Shown: positions 1-8,313, counted from the first letter of the stretch. The stretch is DNA of 64,000 nt from Mesorhizobium sp. Root157 (GCF_001427385.1 NZ_LMGJ01000012.1:543623-607622), one strand, 5' to 3'. Notes: generated from the sequence alone by a model not told the origin. Program-made: numbers and translations.

Positions 1-609
1 CTTCTGCGCCACGGAGAAGCCCTTGAAATCCTTCTCGATCAGGAAGGCGGTGATGCCGCGCGATTTCCGCTCCGGGTCGGTCTTGGCGTAGACGACCAGC
101 GTCTCGGCGTCCGGCCCGTTGGTGATCCACATCTTGGTGCCGGAAAGCACGTAGCGGTCGTTCTTCTTTTCCGCCCGCAGCCGCATCGAGACGACATCTG
201 AACCGGAGCCGGGCTCGGACATGGCGAGCGCGCCGACGGCTTCGCCGGAGCACAGTCCGGGCAGGTATTTTTCCTTCTGCTCTTTGGTGCCCCAGCGGTT
301 GATCTGGTTGACGCACAGGTTGGAATGCGCGCCGTAGGAAAGGCCGACCGAGGCGGAAGCGCGCGAAATCTCCTCCATCGCCACGACATGGGCGAGATAA
401 CCCATGCCGGTGCCGCCATAGAGCGGATCGGCGGTCAGGCCGAGCAAACCGAGCGCACCGATCTCTTCCCACAGATGCGCCGGAAATTCGTTGCTGCGAT
501 CGACCTCGGCCGCCAGCGGCGCGATCTTTTCCTGGGCAAAGCGCTGGACGAGGTCGCGAAGGGCCGCGACGTCCTCGTCAAGCCCGAAGTTGAGCGCGTG
601 TGTGTACAT
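1..609 (-). CDS. ivd: Isovaleryl-CoA dehydrogenase, N-terminal part (3' end outside window)
   Basis: FAD-dependent acyl-CoA dehydrogenase expected to oxidise isovaleryl-CoA to 3-methylcrotonyl-CoA in leucine breakdown. The 203 visible codons start [19 protein letters not shown] and carry the acyl-CoA dehydrogenase N-terminal helical domain followed by the start of the middle beta domain, with the family motif [16 protein letters not shown] and then [19 protein letters not shown], wording typical of isovaleryl-CoA dehydrogenase rather than short-chain paralogues. The catalytic base lies beyond the window edge. The start codon lies inside the 3' end of the upstream TetR gene (32-base overlap), so the two are very likely cotranscribed. 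The substrate is inferred from motif resemblance; membership of the acyl-CoA dehydrogenase family is secure. Confidence 0.88.
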   Translation of the reverse strand, partial: MYTHALNFGLDEDVAALRDLVQRFAQEKIAPLAAEVDRSNEFPAHLWEEIGALGLLGLTADPLYGGTGMGYLAHVVAMEEISRASASVGLSYGAHSNLCVNQINRWGTKEQKEKYLPGLCSGEAVGALAMSEPGSGSDVVSMRLRAEKKNDRYVLSGTKMWITNGPDAETLVVYAKTDPERKSRGITAFLIEKDFKGFSVAQK

Positions 610-1219
610 GGTTTTGCTCCCGGCTCATTGTTGCGCCGACGAGGCGCATTGTCATGGAAAGATATGTTTCGGTCACGCCGGCCACCGAAAGCCGCTCGCC
701 CGGCCGGAACCAGACGATGACGCCGGTCATCATCTGGATCAGCGCCATGGCGGTGAGGCCGGTGTCCTCGATGTCGAAGCTGCCGTTCTCCGCGCCGTCG
801 CGCAAGATGGTGCGCAGTTCCTTCTCGTAGGCGGTGCGCAGCTTGAGGATCTGCGTCAGGCGCTCGGGCGACAGGCTGCGCAATTCCATGTTGGAGACAT
901 GCGTGGCCGGCCGTCGCGCGATGTGAAAGGCGATGTGGTTGGTGACATAGGCGACGAGGCGCGCTGTCGGATCGGGCATTGCGGGGCGCGCTGCGTTCCA
1001 GGCCTCGATCAGCGCGTCCATGTGGGCGCGCATGAGGCGAAACAGAAGGTCTTCCTTGGTCGGGAAATAGCGGTAGAGGGCTGCCGCCTGAACGCCGACC
1101 TCGGCTGCCAGTTGCCGCATCGATACGGCCTCGTAGCCATAGCGCGCGATCAGTTCCACCGCTGCCGCGCGGATCGCGGCTTCGGTCTTCTCGCCATCTG
1201 AACCAGTGGTGCGCGCCAT
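578..1219 (-). CDS. TetR/AcrR family transcriptional regulator
   Basis: A 213-residue DNA-binding repressor. Residues about 12-60 form the TetR helix-turn-helix ([20 protein letters not shown] then [16 protein letters not shown]); the rest is a helical ligand and dimer domain. I chose the ATG at 1219 because the protein then begins [20 protein letters not shown], as in typical family members; an in-frame start 13 codons upstream is possible. Its 3' end overlaps the isovaleryl-CoA dehydrogenase start by 32 bases, which suggests it controls that leucine/isovalerate gene and itself. TetR-type LiuQ regulators do this in other proteobacteria, but orthology is not shown here. The AT-rich upstream DNA (about 1220-1265) contains an AATTAATT core that could be an operator. 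Confidence 0.9.
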   Translation of the reverse strand: MARTTGSDGEKTEAAIRAAAVELIARYGYEAVSMRQLAAEVGVQAAALYRYFPTKEDLLFRLMRAHMDALIEAWNAARPAMPDPTARLVAYVTNHIAFHIARRPATHVSNMELRSLSPERLTQILKLRTAYEKELRTILRDGAENGSFDIEDTGLTAMALIQMMTGVIVWFRPGERLSVAGVTETYLSMTMRLVGATMSREQNHVHTRAQLRA

Positions 1220-1304
1220 TGTTACCCTCGTTCGAAGGATAATAAAACAACCGTTCAATTAATTCAAGAGAGGACAGCTGTGGTGGTCTGCGGGCCGTTG
1301 AGGT

Positions 1305-1934
1305 TCAGCCGTTTTCGTTGCCGGGTTTGCGTCTGGTTGTGCCGCCGAGCGCCAACGATCCCGCCGTCAGGGCCGCGGCCAGGCCTGCGAAGGCGCCGAG
1401 GCTGGGCAGATGCGACGGCACATCGGTCCAGGCCGGATAGATGAGGCCCGCCGTATTGAAGGATTCGGCGCTGTACTGGCACTGCACGAACGAAGCCTGC
1501 TTGCGCACCATGTCGGCATCGATCCGCGAAATCAGGTCCTCGACGGGCTGTTTGTCGGCCGAGGTCCGGCGCATATGGGCAAGCAGTTCGCGCGCTGCCG
1601 AAAGATAGGCGTGGCTGCATTCGTTGAAGGGGCTGGTCTCGTCCCCGAGGCTGCCCGGAACCAGCCCCCAAAGGCAGTAGGTGTACTGGATGGCGCCGAA
1701 GTTCTTCAGGCGATGGAATGTTTCGTCAGTGCGGCTTTGGCGGTCGGCCAACGCAAGGATTTCGCTGCGGTAATCGGAAAGCACCGCCATCTGGCCGTGC
1801 GACAGGCTGGCAATGGCAATGCCGCTGACAGCACCATCGGCGCTGCGACGATGGGCATTTGCCTGCATCGTCGCCGCCAGGGTAGTGCAAAGAAACGCAG
1901 CGGCGCATTTCGACCGGGAAACGCGCCGCTTCAT
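1305..1934 (-). CDS. Unknown secreted or membrane-anchored protein, third gene of the cobalt operon
   Basis: A 209-residue protein I do not recognise. It begins MKRRVSRSKCAAAFLCTTLA, a basic then hydrophobic segment like a signal peptide, and ends with a Gly/Ala hydrophobic stretch (LGAFAGLAAALTAGSLALGG) followed by a short basic tail, so a C-terminal membrane anchor is likely. Four cysteines lie in the middle part. Its ATG is only four bases after the cbtA stop codon, so it belongs to the riboswitch-led operon cbtB-cbtA-this gene. A role in cobalt uptake at the periplasmic face is an inference from position only. Confidence 0.72.
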   Translation of the reverse strand: MKRRVSRSKCAAAFLCTTLAATMQANAHRRSADGAVSGIAIASLSHGQMAVLSDYRSEILALADRQSRTDETFHRLKNFGAIQYTYCLWGLVPGSLGDETSPFNECSHAYLSAARELLAHMRRTSADKQPVEDLISRIDADMVRKQASFVQCQYSAESFNTAGLIYPAWTDVPSHLPSLGAFAGLAAALTAGSLALGGTTRRKPGNENG

Positions 1935-1938
1935 GGCT

Positions 1939-2688
1939 TTAGCGCAAGGCTGCGCGACGGCCTGACCGGCTTGCAAAGCTCCGCTCTGCGAGGGCGCCGA
2001 ATGCCAGGCCGATGACCGTCCAGAGCACGGCGTGCATGCCGATCGACGATGTCCGGAAACGCCACAGCAGGTCGGCGGAATAGCCTTCCGGGATTTCGTT
2101 GATGGTCGGCAGCGCATACTGGACGGTAGCGATGATGACGACGAAGGCCGCAGCGCCGGCAATGCCGGCATTCCATGCGCCATGCTGAGCCCACAACCGC
2201 CGGGCGAGCGCAACCGCCACAACGAGGGCCGCAATCGAGATCACCAGCATCAGGAAGAACAGTTCCGTTCGTGCGCCGATCGTTTCCGGACTGCCCACGG
2301 CGGGCGGCGTTGCCGGATATTTCAGCGCCGGCGCCAAAACGATGGCGATGAAGGCAGCGAGTGCCAGCAATGCAGCCGTGGCACGAGGTCCGAGTGGGCT
2401 GATGCGCCCATGGACATAGGCAAAGACCAGCGCGAACAGGCCGCCGATAGCGGCACCGTAGATGACGGAGCCGGTCAAAAGGCCGAGGCCGGCCTGCGTT
2501 GCCCGGCTGACCAGTTCAGGCTCTTCCTCGGCCGGTTGGGCAGAGGGGGTTTCGGCTGCGGCCATCTGCTCTTCGTAGGCGATGGCGCGGTCGATCTGAG
2601 GTTCACCGAAAATTCGGGCAAAGCCGAACGCGAACAGTCCCGCGAGGATGCCGACCAGCATCCCGCGCAACAAGAGACTTCCAACCAT
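1939..2688 (-). CDS. cbtA: CbtA-family cobalt transporter subunit
   Basis: A 249-residue integral membrane protein of the CbtA family, predicted cobalt transporters found under cobalamin-riboswitch control. It starts with a transmembrane segment (SLLLRGMLVGILAGLFAFGF) ending in the RIFGEP motif seen in CbtA proteins, then a charged Glu/Ala/Pro loop (about residues 35-60) and four further hydrophobic segments. It follows cbtB by 11 bases. The cbtB-cbtA order downstream of a B12 riboswitch is the usual arrangement and is the main support for substrate; transport of cobalt by the pair is a family-level prediction. Confidence 0.9.
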   Translation of the reverse strand: MVGSLLLRGMLVGILAGLFAFGFARIFGEPQIDRAIAYEEQMAAAETPSAQPAEEEPELVSRATQAGLGLLTGSVIYGAAIGGLFALVFAYVHGRISPLGPRATAALLALAAFIAIVLAPALKYPATPPAVGSPETIGARTELFFLMLVISIAALVVAVALARRLWAQHGAWNAGIAGAAAFVVIIATVQYALPTINEIPEGYSADLLWRFRTSSIGMHAVLWTVIGLAFGALAERSFASRSGRRAALR

Positions 2689-2699
2689 GTGCCTGTCTC

Positions 2700-2909
2700 C
2701 TAGTGGCAGGGGAAACCGAGCAGATGGCGGGCGTCATGAACGAATTCATGTGTATTCAGCCCCGAGACCAGCGTCATTGCGCCTTCTTCGGAGCCGATGA
2801 AGTAAATCGCGATCAGCATGAGCAGTCCGCCGAAAACCGCCCAAGGCAGAATTTCGCGCACAGGAATAGGCTGGGGTAGCGCACTTGGTGCGTAGGCAAT
2901 GTCGGACAT
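2700..2909 (-). CDS. cbtB: CbtB-family cobalt transporter small subunit
   Basis: A 69-residue protein with one transmembrane helix (ILPWAVFGGLLMLIAIYFIG) and a C-terminal histidine-rich tail (HEFVHDARHLLGFPCH), the signature of CbtB and a plausible metal-binding end. It is the first gene after the cobalamin riboswitch and has a good ribosome binding site (AGGAG, eight bases before the ATG). It pairs with cbtA immediately downstream. Confidence 0.9.
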   Translation of the reverse strand: MSDIAYAPSALPQPIPVREILPWAVFGGLLMLIAIYFIGSEEGAMTLVSGLNTHEFVHDARHLLGFPCH

Positions 2910-2924
2910 TTCACGGCTCCTGGG

Positions 2925-3042
2925 ATACTGCGTCCCGTTGACTTAAGGCTTTGGCAACGGGAAAAGTCCTGACTCTCGGCATCTGCCGATCACAGTGGCG
3001 CGACCGTGCTGGATTCCCACCAGCTTCCAAACCCGTAACCGT
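2925..3042 (-). promoter_or_regulatory. Cobalamin riboswitch in the cbtBA leader
   Basis: Read on the minus strand, the leader contains GGAAGCTGGTGGGAATCC, AGCACGGTC, the B12-box-like core CGCCACTGTGATCGG and then GAGTCAGGACT, in the order of a cobalamin aptamer. Downstream, CCCGTTG (2934-2940 on the plus strand) can pair with CAACGGG (2955-2961), a candidate expression-platform hairpin just before the cbtB ribosome binding site. High cobalamin would be expected to lower cbtBA expression. Exact ends are approximate. Confidence 0.9.
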
Positions 3043-3046
3043 TAAA

Positions 3047-3075
3047 ACAGTACCGGGCCTGTCAATGGCTGTCAA
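3047..3075 (-). promoter_or_regulatory. Sigma-70-type promoter of the riboswitch operon
   Basis: On the minus strand a perfect -35 hexamer TTGACA (3075-3070) is followed, after exactly 17 bases, by a -10-like TACTGT (3052-3047). Transcription would begin about base 3040, right at the 5' edge of the cobalamin aptamer. A second TTGACA lies ten bases inside the spacer. Confidence 0.7.
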
Positions 3076-3167
3076 TGAACCGCAAGGCGTGGCCGGGTTT
3101 CCGCCCACCCGGAAGAACTTTAAGATGGACCTGTAAAGTCTACGGCATTCTGGCAAGGAAGATCATA

Positions 3168-3722
3168 ATGGCTGCCCGACTGACCCTTGTGTGCTGCGCG
3201 GCGACCCAAGCGACACGCAAGGGCATGTTTGCGCTCGACGAGCCGCTGGAGGCAGGCGCAGCCGAGCTTGCAAAGGCGCTGGGGAACATGTTGCGTCGCC
3301 CTGACCGCGCCTGGACCAGTCCGGCTTTGCGGGCGACGCAGACCATTGCCGCGCTTGGCGTCGAGGGCGAACCTGTCGACGCCTTGCGAGATCAGGATTT
3401 CGGCCGATGGGCGGGCAAGAGGCTGGTCGAAGTCCAGCAGTCGGAACCGGAGGGGCTCGCGGCCTGGCTGGCGGATCCGCACGCGGCCCCGCATGGCGGC
3501 GAATCGATTGCAGGCGTGGCGGCCCGCATTGCGCCGGTCATGGATGAGCTTGTGGCCATGCGGGGCCACACGGTTGCCGTCACGCACCCGGCCGTGATTC
3601 GTGCCGCTGTCGTCAACGTGCTTGGGGCATCGCCGCAGGCATTCTGGAGGATCGACGTCGAACCGCTCGGCGTGACCGAGTTCACCAGCGACGGAAAACG
3701 CTGGGCGCTACGGTTCGGCTAA
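3168..3722 (+). CDS. Histidine-phosphatase-fold protein, first catalytic His replaced
   Basis: A 184-residue protein with the length and layout of the histidine phosphatase (phosphoglycerate mutase-like) superfamily. The N-terminal strand LTLVCCAAT stands where the superfamily has an RHG motif, or HAA in some divergent clades; the catalytic histidine position appears to be Cys10. The later active-site pieces remain: PHGGES (109-112 region) and VTHPAVIRA with the second histidine at about 140. It lies divergent to the B12-controlled cobalt operon, so a CobC-like (alpha-ribazole phosphatase) ancestry is plausible. I start at the ATG at 3168 because upstream codons would be non-homologous. Activity is doubtful without the phosphate-accepting histidine. 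Confidence 0.78.
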   Translation: MAARLTLVCCAATQATRKGMFALDEPLEAGAAELAKALGNMLRRPDRAWTSPALRATQTIAALGVEGEPVDALRDQDFGRWAGKRLVEVQQSEPEGLAAWLADPHAAPHGGESIAGVAARIAPVMDELVAMRGHTVAVTHPAVIRAAVVNVLGASPQAFWRIDVEPLGVTEFTSDGKRWALRFG

Positions 3723-3770
3723 TGCATGTCGCCCGAAAGTGGGGACCGGTTTCGGGATAACGACATGCAT
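3722..3770 (+). repeat. Palindromic intergenic repeat, module A copy 1
   Basis: Inverted repeat ATGCATGTCG (3722-3731) and CGACATGCAT (3761-3770) enclosing a core with CCCGAAAGTGGGGACCGG and TTTCGGGA. It overlaps the last base of the preceding stop codon. The same 64-base unit is repeated directly downstream. Confidence 0.85.
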
Positions 3771-3785
3771 GAAAACAGGTACTTA

Positions 3786-3880
3786 GTGCATGTCGCCCGA
3801 AAGTGGGGACCGGTTTAGGGACAACGACATGCATAGAAACAGGTATTTAGAGCGCGCCATCTGAAGGATCGCGACGCTCC
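3786..3880 (+). repeat. Palindromic intergenic repeat, module A copy 2 plus module C
   Basis: Second tandem copy of the module A palindrome (TGCATGTCG at 3787-3795, CGACATGCA at 3825-3833), offset exactly 64 bases from copy 1 and differing by a few substitutions. It is followed by a second short palindrome with arms GAGCG (3850-3854) and CGCTC (3875-3879) containing GGATCGCGA, which also follows the copy near 59.4 kb. Confidence 0.8.
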
Positions 3881-3898
3881 AAATATTGTGAGCGTGCT

Positions 3899-5011
3899 TC
3901 AATTGCCGCGCGCAGCGACGAGTGCGCCCGGCAATTCCTCGGCGAAGATGTCGAGTTCGTGATCGAGACCGACACTCACCCTGATGCAGCGGTCGAGGAC
4001 CGGCGCCATCGGTTTGCGGATGAACACATCGCGCGCCAGCATCGCCTGCAGCACCTTGAGCGCGAAGGCGCCGTCGCGGCCGCAATCGATCGTCACGAAA
4101 TTGGTGGCCGAGGGCAGGGGGTTGAGACCGTTGTCGGCGGCTATGGTTGCGATCCGCTGCCGGCTGGCAGCAACGCGTTGCACGACCGAGGCCAGATAAG
4201 CCTGGTCCGCCAGAGCGGCCTCGCCGGCGATCTGCGCCATGCGGCTGACGCCGTAGTGATTGCGTATCTTCTCGAAGTCGGCAATCGCCTGCGTTTCGCC
4301 GACGGCATAGCCGCAGCGAATTCCGGCAAGGCCGTAGGCCTTCGAGAACGTCCGCATCCGCACCACATTGGGACGCGAAACGTCGATAGGCGGCACCGCC
4401 GACGCCGGCCCCAATTCGCAATAGGCCTCATCGAGGATCAGCATCGTCGTTTCGGGCAGGGCGGCGATAAAATGCTCTATTTCGGCGGCTTCCCACCAGC
4501 TTCCCATCGGGCTGTCGGGATTGGAGAGGTAGACCAGCCGCGCGTCTTGCCTGCGCACCGCATCGAGCAAGCCGTCGAGGCTTTCCCTGTCGTCTTCGTA
4601 AGGGACCGCAACCAGCTTGCCGCCGACGCTGGCAACGTGAAAATTGAAGGTCGGGTAGGCGCCAAGCGAGGTGACCACCGGGTCGCCGGGCGCAACGAAC
4701 ATGCGCACGATCAGGCCGAGCAGGCCGTCTATGCCTTCACCCACGACCACATTCTGCGGCGCCACGCCGTGATGCGCGGCGGCGGCGACCTTCAGGTCGT
4801 GATTGTCGGGGTCGCAATACATCCACATGTCGCGCGCGACCTCGGCCATCGTGGAAATCACGCGCGGCGACGGGCCGAAGCTGCTCTCGTTGGCGCCGAT
4901 GCGGGCCCGAAACAGTCTGCCGCTGGCGCGTTGCTGCGCTTCCGGCCCGACAAACGGCACCGTGGAGGGCAGCGATTCGATGAGCGGCGTGAGAGGCGGG
5001 CGGACCGGCAT
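3899..5011 (-). CDS. Histidinol-phosphate aminotransferase-like PLP enzyme
   Basis: A 370-residue fold-type I, class I/II aminotransferase of the HisC type. Visible motifs include GANESSFGPSP near the N-terminus, GEGIDGLLGL, YLSNPDSPMG (the NP that contacts the cofactor), ILDEAYCEL, and TFSKAYGLAGIRCGY with the lysine that would bind PLP; arginines near the C-terminus (CIRVSVG) fit substrate carboxylate binding. It starts at the ATG at 5011, preceded by 100 bases from the upstream sulfotransferase gene on the same strand. A main hisC usually lies elsewhere in rhizobia, so this may be a paralogue acting on a different amino acid or phosphonate; the sequence does not decide. Confidence 0.85.
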   Translation of the reverse strand: MPVRPPLTPLIESLPSTVPFVGPEAQQRASGRLFRARIGANESSFGPSPRVISTMAEVARDMWMYCDPDNHDLKVAAAAHHGVAPQNVVVGEGIDGLLGLIVRMFVAPGDPVVTSLGAYPTFNFHVASVGGKLVAVPYEDDRESLDGLLDAVRRQDARLVYLSNPDSPMGSWWEAAEIEHFIAALPETTMLILDEAYCELGPASAVPPIDVSRPNVVRMRTFSKAYGLAGIRCGYAVGETQAIADFEKIRNHYGVSRMAQIAGEAALADQAYLASVVQRVAASRQRIATIAADNGLNPLPSATNFVTIDCGRDGAFALKVLQAMLARDVFIRKPMAPVLDRCIRVSVGLDHELDIFAEELPGALVAARGN

Positions 5012-5111
5012 TTTTCGTGTGTCTCCTGACCAAGCAAGTTCTGCCGCAGCGATAAATCGAGAATAGTCGTTGCGAAAGAACTTATTTCGGAACGGATCGG
5101 GCGAGCCGTGA

Positions 5112-6710
5112 CTATGGCGCGGAGCGTGCCGGCGCGAGATCGCCAAGCGAATCGAACAACGGGCCGAGCCAGGGTTCGTAACGGCGCCATCCGTCGATGG
5201 CCTTGGTGTGAATCGGCTGCTCGACCTGCCGCCGGCTGGGCGTGTGGACGGAACGCTTGGTCTTGTGAAATTGCAGGCAGGCGTCGTCCCATTCAAGCCC
5301 GATATGCTCAATCATGCGGCGGCTCTGATTTTCCTGGTCCCGCACCAGCGCTTCGTAGTCCACATCCAGTATCGTGACCGGAAGGGTGCCGCGCCAGAAG
5401 GCCATGAGCGCTTCATAGGCGCAATAATATCTGCCGAGCTTGTCCAGGTCGCTGGCATAGGTGTGGAAATGGTTGAGCGCCTGCGTGAAACAGGAGACGC
5501 AGGTGGCCATCGCCTCCCTGCGGCAATGAATGAAACTGGCGTTGGGAAACAAGAGTGCAATCAGCCACAACCTCTCGAAATTATGCGGCATCTTGTCGGT
5601 CACGCGCGCCGCATCGGCCGAATAGGCCGAGAGGAGTTTGAGGTAGTCGCCGGCGATTTCCCGGCTTTGCGCGGGTGACAGAGATTGCGCGGCTTGCGCT
5701 ATGTCTTTTCCGCCGGCTGACAGGCGGGCGGCCTCATGCCCGAAAAATCCGAGTTCACCCGCCCCATGCACTTGCGGATGGCTGGCGAGAATCTGCTCTA
5801 TGAGTGTCGTGCCGGAGCGCGGCATCCCGAAAATGAAGACCGGACGGCTGCTCGCATTGCCGAAATCCTTGCGCTCGTCGAAGAATTGCCGCGAGAAGAA
5901 TTCCCGGTAGGTTGCAAGCGTTTCAGGCGACATGGCGGCGTGGTCCGCGTTCCGCAGCCGCGACCGTGCAGCAGTGAAATGATCGAAAGCCGCGCCGTAG
6001 CGGCCAAGATCGTCCTCGATCTTTCCGGCAGCCTGATGCAACAGCGCCTGTTCGTATTTGGGCAACCGGCCATCGGCGAGCATCTTTTCGATGCGGGCGA
6101 GTTCCGGCGGCTCTGCCGTGTAAGTCTGCACGCGCGCCAGTGCGCTATAGGCATACGGTCCGGCCTGGCCGGCGTCGGCCAGACGCTGGTAGAGGGCGCG
6201 GGCCTTGTCCGGTTCGGCTGACATGTCGAACGAATGCGCCATGTCCATCAGCAATTGCGGATCGTCCGGCCTGAGCGCCAGGGCTTTTTCGATGAATTCG
6301 CGCGCTTTTGCCGGCTGACCCAGCCTGTTCGAGCAGTCGAACAGGATGCGCAATGTTTGGACGGAGTTGCCGTTTGCCTTCAGCGCCTGAAGGGCATGCT
6401 CCCGTGCCTGGTCCAGCCTGCCGATCTGAATGAGCACGGTGGCCAGATTGTTGCGGATATGCGCGCTTGACGGGTCGTGTTTCACCGCCCGTTCGAAATA
6501 AGAAATCGCCACATGGAAGTCGCCCTGATGGCTGGCGAGGATGCCGAGCTTGACGAACAGGGCAGGGTTGCGCTTGTCGATGCCGAGGAGCCGCTCATAG
6601 ACGGCGCGCGCATCCTTGATGCGTCCCGTACGTTCCAGTCCCGCCGCTTCGGACGCCAGCATCGCGGCTTCGCGGCTTGGTGCGGGGCGCGAGCCTTTTG
6701 CTGCTTTCAT
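5112..6710 (-). CDS. TPR-repeat sulfotransferase
   Basis: A 532-residue two-part protein. Residues about 15-265 are a run of tetratricopeptide repeats (for example GDFHVAISYFERAVKHDPSS and GRLDQAREHALQALKANGNS). Residues about 288-525 are a sulfotransferase domain with the 5'-phosphosulfate-binding loop GMPRSGTTLIEQIL at 295-308 and a later 3'-phosphate-binding region. Such proteins transfer sulfate from PAPS to an unknown acceptor. It is followed on the same strand by the aminotransferase gene. Substrate and location in the cell cannot be told from sequence. Confidence 0.88.
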   Translation of the reverse strand: MKAAKGSRPAPSREAAMLASEAAGLERTGRIKDARAVYERLLGIDKRNPALFVKLGILASHQGDFHVAISYFERAVKHDPSSAHIRNNLATVLIQIGRLDQAREHALQALKANGNSVQTLRILFDCSNRLGQPAKAREFIEKALALRPDDPQLLMDMAHSFDMSAEPDKARALYQRLADAGQAGPYAYSALARVQTYTAEPPELARIEKMLADGRLPKYEQALLHQAAGKIEDDLGRYGAAFDHFTAARSRLRNADHAAMSPETLATYREFFSRQFFDERKDFGNASSRPVFIFGMPRSGTTLIEQILASHPQVHGAGELGFFGHEAARLSAGGKDIAQAAQSLSPAQSREIAGDYLKLLSAYSADAARVTDKMPHNFERLWLIALLFPNASFIHCRREAMATCVSCFTQALNHFHTYASDLDKLGRYYCAYEALMAFWRGTLPVTILDVDYEALVRDQENQSRRMIEHIGLEWDDACLQFHKTKRSVHTPSRRQVEQPIHTKAIDGWRRYEPWLGPLFDSLGDLAPARSAP

Positions 6711-6842
6711 GTTTCGTGGCCTGTTTCTTCGAGCGGACTTTGGTCGGTTTGTCCTGCGCTAACGCGAACGGCCAAAGACTTCAAGTTGCGGGCAACCCGG
6801 GCCGCTTCAAAAGCGGCATATCCAGGAATACGAAAAGAAAAA

Positions 6843-6895
6843 GCCCCGCGATCCAGAGATCGCGGGGCCTTCTGCCTTAAGCCGTGAGGCTTAAG
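6843..6895 (-). terminator. Two tandem hairpins ending the porin 1 transcript
   Basis: The minus-strand transcript first meets CTTAAGCC/GGCTTAAG (6876-6883 and 6888-6895, loop of four), then an 11-bp GC stem GCCCCGCGATC/GATCGCGGGGC (6843-6853, 6858-6868, loop of four). The second stem is followed on the minus strand by TTTTTCTTTTC, a classic rho-independent terminator. It lies just after the porin 1 stop codon. Confidence 0.85.
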
Positions 6896-6898
6896 TTC

Positions 6899-7877
6899 TT
6901 AGAACGAACGCTCGAAACGGAGCCAGCCTTCGACGTGGCCATCATCGGTACCAGCAATGCCGTCATCGATGTCACGATACTGGACCTGAAGCTTGGTCGC
7001 GAAGCCATCGGTGATCTTGTAGCCGACTTCACCGCCGACGCGCCACTGGTCTAGGCTCAAAGTGCCGCCAAGACCGTCAAACTCGTTGCCGAAATACTGA
7101 CCGCCGAAGCCAACCGACACGCGGTCCGAAACCTGAGCTTCGAGGAAGGCGGCAGCCGACCACTCATAACCGGTCGAGTAGTAGCCGAGGTCCGACTCAT
7201 AGATGCCCATCGCGGTGAGGGTGATGGTCGGGTTGATCTTGTAGGCGACCACACCCTTGACGGTGAAGGCGTCGTCAACCCACAGGCCATCATCATCGTC
7301 GTTATAGGTCACGTAGAGGTCGGCAGTGCCCCAACCCTGGCTGACGCCGATGCGACCGACAACATTCGGCACGTAGTCGACGTTGTTGTTCTCTTCTTCG
7401 AGTGCCACAGTGGCGCTGAAGCCGTTGCCAGCGTCGAAGGTGTAGTTGATGAAGTGAACGCGCGGACCACCCGACACGTCGAACTCGGCACCGACATCGA
7501 CATCATAGAGCGAGTCGGACAGACCCATGGACAGGCCGCCCAGCGAAATGGTGGCGTATTCCATGTAGACGTCCGGCGTGCCCGGAAGGCCGCCGACATC
7601 AGCACTGGTAGCCGCGAAGCGGATGTAGCCGGTCAGCGTGCCGTACTCGGTTTCCGACTTGGCGTTGATGTCGAGGCGAGCGTAGGCGTTCTTGCGCCAG
7701 CCGTCGTCACGGTCATCGAAGCTGATCTGGTAGCGAACCAGGCCGGCGATGCTCAGGCAGGTCTCGGTGCCCGGGATGTAGTAGTAGCCAGCGCCGTACA
7801 CGTCGCAGATCTTGACGTATTCAGCGGGTTCCGGTTCGGCAACGACGACAGCCGAGAAGAAGGCTCTTGATGTTCAT
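6899..7877 (-). pseudogene. Omp2-type porin (copy 1), frameshifted in the signal peptide
   Basis: Outer-membrane trimeric porin of the Brucella Omp2a/Omp2b (Porin_2) family: YVKICDVYGAGYYYIPGTET, then a beta-barrel rich in Gly/Asp/Tyr ending in RFERSF with a C-terminal Phe. The ATG at 7877 has a good ribosome binding site (GGAGG) and gives MNIKSLLLGC, then runs out of frame to a stop after about 18 codons. Compared with the neighbouring copy, about 47 bases are missing (the signal-peptide core SAAALFAVSGARAADA), leaving a length of 979 bases, one more than a multiple of three; the mature part (from VVVAEPEPAEY) has no start codon in its frame upstream. As given, it could not be exported. A misassembly of the inverted copy is possible. 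Confidence 0.82.
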
Positions 7878-7894
7878 TTTCTGACCTCCAGTCA
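7850..7894 (-). repeat. Inverted repeat arm 1 (porin leader)
   Basis: 45 bases that are identical, in inverted orientation, to 8624-8668. They include the ribosome binding site, ATG and first codons of each porin gene (read on the minus strand from TGACTGGAGGTCAGAAAATG to CTCGGCT). Similarity resumes further into both genes around the mature N-terminus. Confidence 0.85.
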
Positions 7895-8313
7895 AAAGTT
7901 AAAAAACGGGTCTGGGTATTTTTTGCTGAAGGACAGCGTTCCCTGCCCCATCCCCACTGCTGAAAAAGACACGCACCGCGCCTCTCGTTCGAAAGTGACA
8001 TTACCCATCGGCTGGCTCCGTTCAACAATGATCGTGCCGCCAGTCGGGCTTGGGGAATGCTATCCGCAGCCGTTGTTGCACAAATGACACGATTTGGACC
8101 CGCCCGGAAAGCACTCGTTAACCATCGGGGCGCCTGGAGCTCGTGGAGCGCGCTTTTTTCGCTCCTGGAGGCAGAATCAGCCCGGATACGGCGCGCAACC
8201 GCGGAGATTCGGCGGGGCGGCTCTCTTTATTCGTACCGAAGGCGGCATTTTTCGAAGATAGCGGCACTGCCATATTGATTGTGCCGCCCCTTTTCTTTAT
8301 CCACCGCCGCAAC
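7878..8313. other. Intergenic region between porin 1 and tRNA-Ser
   Basis: 436 bases without a gene I can support. The left end carries the porin 1 ribosome binding site and an inverted-repeat arm shared with porin 2 (7850-7894). A TTGATT (8275-8280) with TATCCA 17 bases later is a weak candidate promoter for the tRNA. Nothing else stands out. Confidence 0.5.
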
